Assembly: GCA_910573755.1 (NCBI GenBank)
Contig: CAJTBO010000012.1
Location: 62,001-126,000 of the forward strand
From: Lachnospiraceae bacterium
Lineage (GTDB): Bacteria > Bacillota > Clostridia > Lachnospirales > Lachnospiraceae
Length of the DNA stretch: 64,000 nt
Reading direction: 5' to 3'
Shown here piece after piece: positions 24,956 through 32,778 of this stretch. Within the stretch, counting starts at the first letter, position 1. Each line of letters begins with the position of its first letter. The position numbers and the translations under genes are program-made. The notes below the pieces were generated by a model. The model was not told where the DNA came from and ran no database searches. It was given only the letters and a program-made list of their open reading frames with translations.

Positions 24956-25687
24956 TTATTCTCCCGATATTTCATGAAAACCCATATCCAATAAAGCCAC
25001 ATGCTTCAACACTGGGTGAATAATAAAATAGTCTTCCGCTCTTTCATTTTCCTGACTACTTGCTACCAGTTCACCCTCTTTAACATATTTATTCAGCACA
25101 TCCATCAATACCTGTGATCGTATATATGGTTCATAAATATAATCCGTATCAACCATTTCCTGCGGCAATTCATATGTATTCTGAGTAATTATCTCTCCAC
25201 AATCAATCTTCTCATTTAAAAATATAGCTGTCGCCCCTACCTGCTTTTCCTGAAGATAACTAAAATAAAAAGTGGTGCTCCCCCTGTATTCGGGAAGTAT
25301 TCCCGCATGAATATGTATAAATTTTTTATCCAACTGAAATAAAGGTTTTTTTAATATCTCTCCTCCGTATCCCGAATATATCAAATACTTTTCTCTACAT
25401 TTCCCAATTATTCCTGCCATCTGCTCTGAATTAATATTTTTATTTTCCACCAAAATATATGGTATATTTGCCTTTCTCAGCGAAAAAATAATAGGACAAT
25501 CTACATCAAAATATTTTTTCGAGTAGTGTTCTTCTTCATATATTTCCGCTCTCTCTTCCATCCTCTTACAATTTTCCGAATATATAATACACATTGCAGG
25601 AAGTTTCTCTCCCTGTATCATCGCTTGTATGTATGCTTTTGACCTTGCTGTATCGGCCGCAATCATTGCAAAATCACTCAGTACCAT
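24956..25687 (-). CDS. Formyltransferase-family protein
   Basis: 243 residues. The central part reads FIHIHAGILPEYRGSTTFYF, matching the HxxxLPxxRG folate/catalytic motif of methionyl-tRNA and sugar N-formyltransferases; the later NEKIDCGEII supplies the conserved aspartate region. The first 100 residues are divergent. It most likely transfers a formyl group from N10-formyltetrahydrofolate to an amino group of a sugar or other small molecule. No such enzyme belongs to the C. jejuni phosphoramidate set, so this is an addition inside the module. The start overlaps the preceding gene by 14 bases, indicating coupling. Confidence 0.78.
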   Translation of the reverse strand: MVLSDFAMIAADTARSKAYIQAMIQGEKLPAMCIIYSENCKRMEERAEIYEEEHYSKKYFDVDCPIIFSLRKANIPYILVENKNINSEQMAGIIGKCREKYLIYSGYGGEILKKPLFQLDKKFIHIHAGILPEYRGSTTFYFSYLQEKQVGATAIFLNEKIDCGEIITQNTYELPQEMVDTDYIYEPYIRSQVLMDVLNKYVKEGELVASSQENERAEDYFIIHPVLKHVALLDMGFHEISGE

Positions 25688-26237
25688 TTTTATCCCCCAA
25701 TACTATTCCATGCTTTTCTAATAATGTACAAAAGATTTTCAGTTCCTCGGAAATAACTGCTGATAAATGCTCTCTTTCCCAAAGAGTTAATAAGGGATAA
25801 ATCGAAAGCAACATATCATCTACTTTTAATAGACAACTATAATATTTCAAGCAATTTGTCTCTTTATAAGCTTCCAGGAGACAATCTGAAAATATTAAAT
25901 ATATCTCATAAACTTCAAATAAAGCTTTCTCTGTTGGTTTCCAATCCAGATACTCTGTATAAAGTCTTTTTCTTACCTCAAAAGTTTTTACATATGGCTT
26001 AATCCTGTTTACAGCATCTCTGTCACCTTTTCTAATATCTGAAAAAATACACTTCAGGTCCTGATACACCATACTATCACTCTCTATCCTATTTTCCGGT
26101 TTCGAAAACTCGGTCATTCCTCTGGCAATTTTTCTGGACTTTAAATACTCTTCCAAGAATCTTTTTCCTTCATATTCTGCATATATATAAGTCTGTTTAT
26201 TATATAAATTGTTCTCTGTAATATACTTATAGGACAT
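25674..26237 (-). CDS. Unknown helical protein within the phosphoramidate module
   Basis: 187 residues from the second ATG (MSYKYITENN), which has GGAGG nine bases upstream; the first ATG is too close to it. Helical, charged, Tyr/Leu/Glu-rich, no signal peptide or membrane segment and no motif I recognise. It overlaps both neighbours (kinase-like upstream, formyltransferase-like downstream), so it is a tightly coupled member of this operon and may be a scaffold or small-molecule enzyme of the same pathway. Confidence 0.75.
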   Translation of the reverse strand: MSYKYITENNLYNKQTYIYAEYEGKRFLEEYLKSRKIARGMTEFSKPENRIESDSMVYQDLKCIFSDIRKGDRDAVNRIKPYVKTFEVRKRLYTEYLDWKPTEKALFEVYEIYLIFSDCLLEAYKETNCLKYYSCLLKVDDMLLSIYPLLTLWEREHLSAVISEELKIFCTLLEKHGIVLGDKNGTE

Positions 26238-26760
26238 ATCCATTTTCCTCCAGATAACTCACTATTTTTTGTACGCTTTCTTCCACTGTTTCTTTCTCTG
26301 TATCTATCAAAATGTCATAATCCTCAGGTACTTCATACACATCATTTGCTCCATTCAGATTACTGATTTCACCTTGATAGAATTTTTTATAATACCCTTT
26401 CACATCCCTTCTGGCGCATTCCGACAGAGAACATTTCACATACACCTCAATATAGCATTCTGCAAACTGTTCGCGAACCAGTCGTCGCATTTCTTTATAT
26501 GCCGCAACCTGCGCCAAAATCACAGATATCTGATTATCAATCAAATAATTTACTACCACCCGCACAGCACGATTACATTTCATCCTCTCTTCATATGTAT
26601 TTCCAAAGATATCACCAAACTGTTTTCTTATAATGTCCCCATCAATTACCTGTATCCTTTCCCTGCCACAAGATTCTAATTTTTCCTGCAGTGCATTTGC
26701 AATAGTTGTCTTGCCACTTCCGCTCATTCCTATAAGGTATATCATAAAAACCTTTTCCAT
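26227..26760 (-). CDS. APS-kinase-like kinase, candidate cytidine diphosphoramidate kinase
   Basis: 177 residues. The P-loop is IYLIGMSGSGKTTIANAL; VIDGDIIRKQFG follows, the substrate/Mg region of adenylylsulfate kinases, and later NRAVRVVVNYL and YVKCSLSECARRD. In C. jejuni, Cj1415, an APS-kinase homologue, phosphorylates cytidine diphosphoramidate at the 3'-hydroxyl. No sulfate-assimilation gene is nearby, and the glutamine kinase-like gene ends two bases upstream, which favours the phosphoramidate role. AAAGGA, seven bases before the ATG, overlaps that gene's stop. Confidence 0.85.
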   Translation of the reverse strand: MEKVFMIYLIGMSGSGKTTIANALQEKLESCGRERIQVIDGDIIRKQFGDIFGNTYEERMKCNRAVRVVVNYLIDNQISVILAQVAAYKEMRRLVREQFAECYIEVYVKCSLSECARRDVKGYYKKFYQGEISNLNGANDVYEVPEDYDILIDTEKETVEESVQKIVSYLEENGYVL

Positions 26761-26762
26761 AT

Positions 26763-29102
26763 TTATATCCTTTTCACTATTTTATTTAAACAGTCAATCA
26801 ACATCTTATTCCACTTTTTCCACTCCGAATAATTTTTCTCACCAGCTCCGATAACCGCAGGAATTCCAAGTTCAGCACATCTGATAGCCATATGTGAATT
26901 CGCTCCTCCAAACTGCGTAATCAGGCCTGCAATATTCTTAGAAAACAGAAAATCATATCCTGGATCAGCTGCCTGAATAAAAACAATTTTCCCTTCCGGA
27001 GATTCCTCACTTATCGCATCCATGACCAATACTTCTGCCATGATACTTCCCTGCGTAATAAAGTTTGGTTCTTCATTTAACAAATAAAATGAATACACAT
27101 TCTCTGGCTTTACCAATATGCTAGGCAGCTTAACCTGAACTGCAGTTTGATATTGCTTTTTATTATCAGAAATATTTTGTTCAAAAATAGCCCGAATATC
27201 TCCTGTATACAAATCCGAATACAAATGTTTTACTACGGAAATATCCAAATATGCCATATCCTCTTTTAAAATATCAGCTCTTTTGCCCAGTTCCTCGATT
27301 AATTGCAATATTTTACTGACCGCCTTTGTAAAAACAAATTTTAAATGCTCTCTCCCCTCTACAGCCGCCTTAATAAATTGCATCAACTCGTCTGCTGTTA
27401 CTAAAAGACCGTTCTGTTCAAGCTCAAGCTGAATTTTATTCATCTGTTCTTTGTTAAAAGAATATTCACCTCCGTCGTTTTCTATCGTTAAATATGAATT
27501 TTTATCAAAATATTCTTCAAATGCCTCATCATAACGTTTTGATGTAATATCATACGTTCCAGGACGTATATGCCCATATTCGCCAATAAATTTCTCAAAT
27601 GTAATTTCTCCGGTAAAATATTTTCTTAAATCCGAATTCATTCTCTTATTTATAGTATCCAGTGAATTCATATATAAATCATAATCACTTTTTGTCAGAA
27701 TTCCTGTTTCCACAAAAGACCTTAAAAACTGAACGGCAATAAAGGCGGCTCTTGCCACTCCCGCAAAGGGCAAAGTCCCATACATTTTACACTCTTCCAT
27801 GAGCCAGTATATTTTATCTACCAAAGAAATATCCGAATGAAGTATAGTCTCATAGTTTAACTCAAGCATCTTTATTTTATCTATATCTTTCTTATATAAT
27901 CCTTTCTCAGGACAGATAATACGATTGGTCAAATCTAACAATGAGTATTCTATTCTGGAAATTTCATTTTCATTAAACCCATACCGGAGCAGTTCTTTTA
28001 ATTTTTGAGGCAACCCCAAATAATAACAGGAATATACTATTTCAAATTCTACTTTATCATGATATTTGGGATACTTCGCCAGTTTATCTTGATAATAGTC
28101 TACTAATTTTTCTGCAATTTTTTCATTTAAGCTTTGAGGTATAAAAGAATTAAACGTAATTCGAGTATCGATATATGGTACTCCGCAAAATGATACCATT
28201 AATGGATGCATAGTCAGATTGCGATATCCATAATCGTATCTCTGATGTGCCCAGATACTGTCAGTTATCAGTTCTTTATATAAGGAAATAGCCAGCTTTT
28301 TAGGACGAATTCCAAGTATCTCCGCCGGATTCCAGTCAGTCATAACTCCAAAACAGGTGGTATGTCCTAACAAAAACGGATGCTCCTGGGATAATTTTTT
28401 TGCTTTCTTATAGATACGTTTCAGTGTAGATACAAGGTCAATGTTTTCCGTTACTGCCTTTTCATTTTTTCTGGCTATCGGCCTTACCTGCAATATGTAA
28501 ACTTCTCCCTCATCTGTAATTGCAAACTCTATATCAAGTGCATCATTCCTTAAAAATATTTCAATCTCTTTACAGGTATCCAACAAATTTTTCATATCAT
28601 GATCTTCTATAGGAAACTCACTGTTTTTATATCTGATATAAGTATTAAGGTTATTCGAACTCCCTCCGGTCACAGCGGCCGAATCACATCCGACATTATA
28701 ATTTACTGTATAATATCCCGCAAGTGTCTCAATATCCGATGTAAAAACAACACCTGAACTTTTTATGTTTTTCAACATAGGTTGTATCAGAATCTGTTCA
28801 TCATTATTTGTTTCATATGATGCATAAACATCGGCAACTGCCTTCTCAATATGTACAGGATCAGGTGAAACATTAATAACAGATTTGAACTTTCCTGCAT
28901 TTGAATACCCCTTTGTATCTTCCAAAACAGAAGAAGAACGAACAATCAGCAGTTCACCTTGGGAAAATTCTATAATATGCATTATTTCAGCCGCACGGTG
29001 TTTAAAAAAATTATTACTTCTGACAATATAAACAGGTAAAATATTCAATGACGAAATATTTCTTTTTAAATACTGCAACATTTCTGCCTTTGTATAATTC
29101 AT
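26763..29102 (-). CDS. PEP-synthase-like phosphotransferase, candidate L-glutamine kinase
   Basis: 779 residues. The N-terminal ATP-grasp part contains IVRSSSVLEDTKGYSNAGKF and ends VYILQVRPIA; a long central region is unlike PEP synthase (no PEP-binding barrel is evident); the C-terminal swivelling domain has FGGANSHMAIRCAELGIPAV with the phospho-carrier His at residue 737. Cj1418 of C. jejuni has this layout and size and phosphorylates the side-chain amide of glutamine through a phosphohistidine; I recall its histidine carries the same number, to be verified. First of the phosphoramidate enzymes in transcription order. Rifampin phosphotransferase-like function is the alternative, but the context argues against it. 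Confidence 0.88.
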   Translation of the reverse strand: MNYTKAEMLQYLKRNISSLNILPVYIVRSNNFFKHRAAEIMHIIEFSQGELLIVRSSSVLEDTKGYSNAGKFKSVINVSPDPVHIEKAVADVYASYETNNDEQILIQPMLKNIKSSGVVFTSDIETLAGYYTVNYNVGCDSAAVTGGSSNNLNTYIRYKNSEFPIEDHDMKNLLDTCKEIEIFLRNDALDIEFAITDEGEVYILQVRPIARKNEKAVTENIDLVSTLKRIYKKAKKLSQEHPFLLGHTTCFGVMTDWNPAEILGIRPKKLAISLYKELITDSIWAHQRYDYGYRNLTMHPLMVSFCGVPYIDTRITFNSFIPQSLNEKIAEKLVDYYQDKLAKYPKYHDKVEFEIVYSCYYLGLPQKLKELLRYGFNENEISRIEYSLLDLTNRIICPEKGLYKKDIDKIKMLELNYETILHSDISLVDKIYWLMEECKMYGTLPFAGVARAAFIAVQFLRSFVETGILTKSDYDLYMNSLDTINKRMNSDLRKYFTGEITFEKFIGEYGHIRPGTYDITSKRYDEAFEEYFDKNSYLTIENDGGEYSFNKEQMNKIQLELEQNGLLVTADELMQFIKAAVEGREHLKFVFTKAVSKILQLIEELGKRADILKEDMAYLDISVVKHLYSDLYTGDIRAIFEQNISDNKKQYQTAVQVKLPSILVKPENVYSFYLLNEEPNFITQGSIMAEVLVMDAISEESPEGKIVFIQAADPGYDFLFSKNIAGLITQFGGANSHMAIRCAELGIPAVIGAGEKNYSEWKKWNKMLIDCLNKIVKRI

Positions 29103-29111
29103 ATTATAACC

Positions 29112-30866
29112 TCAATTTCCAAATACAATTTTTTTACTCTCGACACATCTAGAGCGCAGATACTTCACCCGTTCTCTGCATTCCTCATCATCTATAAAAT
29201 TCTGAGATTCTCCAACTGATTTTTTATAATAGTACTCAGTGCCATTTTCCAAACAAACATATTTTTCATTTGCAAAATTTAAACCACAATATCCTTCGCA
29301 TATTTCTTCATATTCCTCTGCCCTCTCTCGTATTACAGTTTTAAATCCTTCTGAGTAAATCGGAATATCATTAAAAAACATTTCTTCTGGCTTTGCTGCT
29401 TCCATAACCCATTGTACTAATTTATCAAAATCATGATAGCAAAACAGCCTTTCCATTTTTCCACAAATACCTGCATTCGTTACCCCTAATAACGTATGCA
29501 TCGCCTCATCTTTAAACCTGCGTCTGTCAATATCCTCCCACTTTCCATGATCGCTCATACAGATATTGATCATTCCGTCTCCAAAAAGACTATCGTAAAA
29601 ATCCATAACATCATCTATATACCTTGCTGATAATACGATCTTCTCCTGTGCTGATTTATAAGAATCATAAAATTCAAACGCTCTATTTTCCCAGTCCACT
29701 TCAGGAGACATATACGGTTCATGTGCCTCGTTTAAAACATGTACTATTCCAAACACTGGCTTTTCCGAATTTAAAATATAATTGAGCATTCTGAAATAAT
29801 GCATCCCCGATACCACATTCTCTCTATTATAATCCTGACTATAATCCTTAAATAAAATTTGATTAAGATACCCGCATATTTCAAAATGATACCCTTCCGA
29901 TATTATTTTCTTATATAATTCGCTTTCCTCCATTTCTTTTTCTTCATAACTTCTGGAAACGCTTCTGCCCTTTCGAAATTCTTTCCAGAAAATCATTCTC
30001 GCTGTAGGCTGTGTATATGGTGTATGCGTATATGCATTCACAAAATCCAATCCATTTTGCATCCTATTTCTCATTTTGGGAAGCAAATCTCTCTCGTCGA
30101 AACTAATTTGATCTACCCAGTGAACTATAATATCTTTGTTTCTATTCTTCCTTTTTCTTCTGCCGAGTTCTTCTTTTATTTCCCGCAAAAAATCTTCCAC
30201 TTCTCTTTTCAATATTTGCAGCTCTGTCTTACATTTTATCAGTTCCGCTTCTTCCTCCACATATTTAAAAAAGGATACAAAGTCTCTCAATATAAGACAA
30301 ATGCCTAAAACCTTCTTCAAGTTTCCCAAAGACTTATTCAAAAGAAACTCTTTTCTCACCTTTCCCAATAAATTATGTGTATAATCATATTCATTTTGAT
30401 AATCATCATATGGCCTGTCTACAATAATACTGTATTTTATTCGTATACTCCTGTATAAATCAATAACATAAATTCCTTTTGGCTCTAATTTTTTCTTTAC
30501 TTCATAGTATATATTTTTCCCCTTCGTAACCGCATTAATCAAATATATATCACATTCCTCTTTGGACGGATTCCACAAATCCCCAAAAAAGTCCACCGTC
30601 TTTTCTGAAGAAATAACTAATTTATCAGAAAAAGGATTCTGATCTACGACCGCTGTAATATTTCCGACATTCTCGACTAATTTACATAAGGAATAATCCC
30701 CATTCTCATGATATTTCACTCCCCTGACTACAATTTTATTGCCATACTTCTTAATCGCCTCTTTCAATTCGGTACATATTATGTCTGAAAGACTGTCTCG
30801 AAAATATGTTCTCTCAATCAAATGGTATTTTTCCACTATTGTATCCAACTTCTTTTCAATATCCAC
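29112..30866 (-). CDS. Alkaline-phosphatase-superfamily protein, candidate transferase
   Basis: 584 residues from a GTG with AAGGAGG six bases upstream; a TTG seven codons earlier lacks support. The N-terminus (about 30-120) has a weak version of the island's nucleotide-binding-like domain (VVRGVKYHENGDYSL, VVDQNPFSDK). The C-terminal half has FGIVHVLNEAHEPYMSPEVD and the metal-binding NICMSDHGKWED, the C-terminal signature of sulfatases and phosphoethanolamine or LTA-type transferases. The nucleophile region is not obvious. About 600 residues, soluble. Its position just before the glutamine kinase gene suggests transfer of the finished phosphoramidate; unproven. Confidence 0.75.
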   Translation of the reverse strand: MDIEKKLDTIVEKYHLIERTYFRDSLSDIICTELKEAIKKYGNKIVVRGVKYHENGDYSLCKLVENVGNITAVVDQNPFSDKLVISSEKTVDFFGDLWNPSKEECDIYLINAVTKGKNIYYEVKKKLEPKGIYVIDLYRSIRIKYSIIVDRPYDDYQNEYDYTHNLLGKVRKEFLLNKSLGNLKKVLGICLILRDFVSFFKYVEEEAELIKCKTELQILKREVEDFLREIKEELGRRKRKNRNKDIIVHWVDQISFDERDLLPKMRNRMQNGLDFVNAYTHTPYTQPTARMIFWKEFRKGRSVSRSYEEKEMEESELYKKIISEGYHFEICGYLNQILFKDYSQDYNRENVVSGMHYFRMLNYILNSEKPVFGIVHVLNEAHEPYMSPEVDWENRAFEFYDSYKSAQEKIVLSARYIDDVMDFYDSLFGDGMINICMSDHGKWEDIDRRRFKDEAMHTLLGVTNAGICGKMERLFCYHDFDKLVQWVMEAAKPEEMFFNDIPIYSEGFKTVIRERAEEYEEICEGYCGLNFANEKYVCLENGTEYYYKKSVGESQNFIDDEECRERVKYLRSRCVESKKIVFGN

Positions 30867-30905
30867 AATACCCCTCCTTATTTGCAAAGTATTGCATTTT
30901 TATTT

Positions 30906-32777
30906 TTAGCTATTCATATCAAACATCACATAATCTAAAATTCCGTTTTCCTCCAACTGCTTTTTTATTTCATACGCCGAACTGGTATTCACACTTGTTG
31001 AAATAACAACAGTATAATCTTCACATACTTTCTTTAACTCATCAAAATCAATAATTCTTTTCCCATATTTTTGCTTTCCTGTCATTATTGAATTATTATC
31101 AGCAAAACAATAAACATTTGTATCTCCCAAATAATCCAAAGCTTTTTTTCCTATTTCGCCACATCCAAACAAAATATATTTCTTCCCGATATTAGCTTTA
31201 CACACATATCTTATAGATCTAACCTCATTTTTCACAGCCAACTCCCTGTATTCAGTATCGTTTAATTCTTTTCTTTTAACTGCCATATAATTTTTATTAA
31301 AAATCCTTATATTTTCATCTCCATAATATTGAATTAAGCGATATAGATCTGAAAGGAAATATTCTGACCAGCCACCATTCTCCCTTATAAATACAATCCA
31401 CTCACCGCAGCAAATCTCGTTGATATTCTTCTGATCCTTTTTTTCTACTATTCTTACTTTATAATTCTTTTTATATTCAAAAAACTCATCTTCTTCACCA
31501 TAAAGTATCACTTCATAATATGGCCCACCTAAATCCAATAACGATTCTATCGTTTCCTTGTATACCTGTTTCATTTCAAGAACAAGAGAAAACTTTTTCT
31601 CAATTGTATTTTTATCAAATCCTAAATCTGATACATACTTAAGTTTTTTATCTTCTCTGAACTTTTCTTCCAATATTTTTCGATATTTTCTTACCAAATC
31701 AGGAAATTCATTTTTTCGATTGATTTGATAATCACCATCTCTCTCAAGGTCAATCAGCCATTCGCATCTTGGATCATTTTCTCCATATACATATTTCCAC
31801 TTGCCATCCCGAATGTAAAAAATATCAGATTTCAAAGGACTTTGTTTTTCCGCCTCAGCACAAAATGTATTTTTTTCTCTGAAAAATATGCTTTCTTTAT
31901 AAATTCCATTTTGCATATAATCAAATCTATCTATTCCTTGCCCTGACATCGATTGGTTTAATGCTACATGCAAAAGAGTTGGTGCCTCATCTAATGCCGA
32001 CACAGGTTTAGATAGAACTTGTTCTTTTATTCCCTTTCCTATCATTGCGAAAAAACTTATTACAGTCTCCTCATACTGTCTGTCACCATTGACTAATCCA
32101 TCATGCATATAGTCTTTATCTAACATCACACCATGATCCGCCGAAATAATCACAAGATCCCTTTCTGATATTTGACATGCTTCATATATTCTTTTAAATT
32201 CTTCTGCCAAAATGTTAATATTCTTAGAATAATCTTTACTATCCCACACTTCCCCCAGACCGCAATTCAAATCATGCAGCAAATCTGTATGATAATATAC
32301 AAATTTATTTTTTTTGTTTTTATTTAATTCTTCTATAAATTTTCTATATCTATCAGTCCTTCCCATATCTGTAGTTTTAAGAATATTTCTATAACCACAA
32401 GATTCCCATATTTTAAATCCAGACATAGGTACAGGTCTTCCTTCATCTGTATCTGCATATGCATATGTTTCGTATCCTGCCAGTTGAAAATAATCTGCAA
32501 TTGTAAATATATTCTGATTAAATTTTCTTAATGCAGTTCTTGTCCACCCAGTCTCTCCATTATAGGAAGGCAGTAACGATGTAAAAATAGAATGCATGGA
32601 TGTATAGGTCCCAGCGCCACTTGTAACAACATTATTAAATACTGTGCCCTTTTCCAATAATTCATCAAAATAATTTTTTTCAGCACAATAATCCTCTTTT
32701 ATATGCAAAAAATCAGGACGTAAGCCATCTATTAAAAACCAATATACATTATCATATTTTCTTTTACTCTGTATCAT
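30906..32777 (-). CDS. Sulfatase-like protein with C-terminal nucleotide-binding-like domain
   Basis: 623 residues. The N-terminal half is a clear alkaline-phosphatase/sulfatase domain: YWFLIDGLRPDFLHI with the first metal aspartate, TSGAGTYTSMHSIFTSLLPS carrying the nucleophile candidates, and VIISADHGVMLDKD near residue 207. The C-terminal 85 residues (YILFGCGEIGKKALDYLG, CFADNNSIMTGKQ) are the recurring island domain. No signal peptide or membrane helix, so it acts in the cytosol, unlike secreted sulfatases. Members of this superfamily can move phospho-groups to sugars, so a phosphoramidate- or phospho-transferase is plausible. It abuts the 830-residue gene upstream by one base. Confidence 0.82.
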   Translation of the reverse strand: MIQSKRKYDNVYWFLIDGLRPDFLHIKEDYCAEKNYFDELLEKGTVFNNVVTSGAGTYTSMHSIFTSLLPSYNGETGWTRTALRKFNQNIFTIADYFQLAGYETYAYADTDEGRPVPMSGFKIWESCGYRNILKTTDMGRTDRYRKFIEELNKNKKNKFVYYHTDLLHDLNCGLGEVWDSKDYSKNINILAEEFKRIYEACQISERDLVIISADHGVMLDKDYMHDGLVNGDRQYEETVISFFAMIGKGIKEQVLSKPVSALDEAPTLLHVALNQSMSGQGIDRFDYMQNGIYKESIFFREKNTFCAEAEKQSPLKSDIFYIRDGKWKYVYGENDPRCEWLIDLERDGDYQINRKNEFPDLVRKYRKILEEKFREDKKLKYVSDLGFDKNTIEKKFSLVLEMKQVYKETIESLLDLGGPYYEVILYGEEDEFFEYKKNYKVRIVEKKDQKNINEICCGEWIVFIRENGGWSEYFLSDLYRLIQYYGDENIRIFNKNYMAVKRKELNDTEYRELAVKNEVRSIRYVCKANIGKKYILFGCGEIGKKALDYLGDTNVYCFADNNSIMTGKQKYGKRIIDFDELKKVCEDYTVVISTSVNTSSAYEIKKQLEENGILDYVMFDMNS

Positions 32778-32778
32778 T

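Noticed and set aside
26227-26760. Sulfate assimilation (true APS kinase)
   Set aside because: No ATP sulfurylase, PAPS reductase or sulfotransferase is near; the gene lies directly after the glutamine kinase-like gene.
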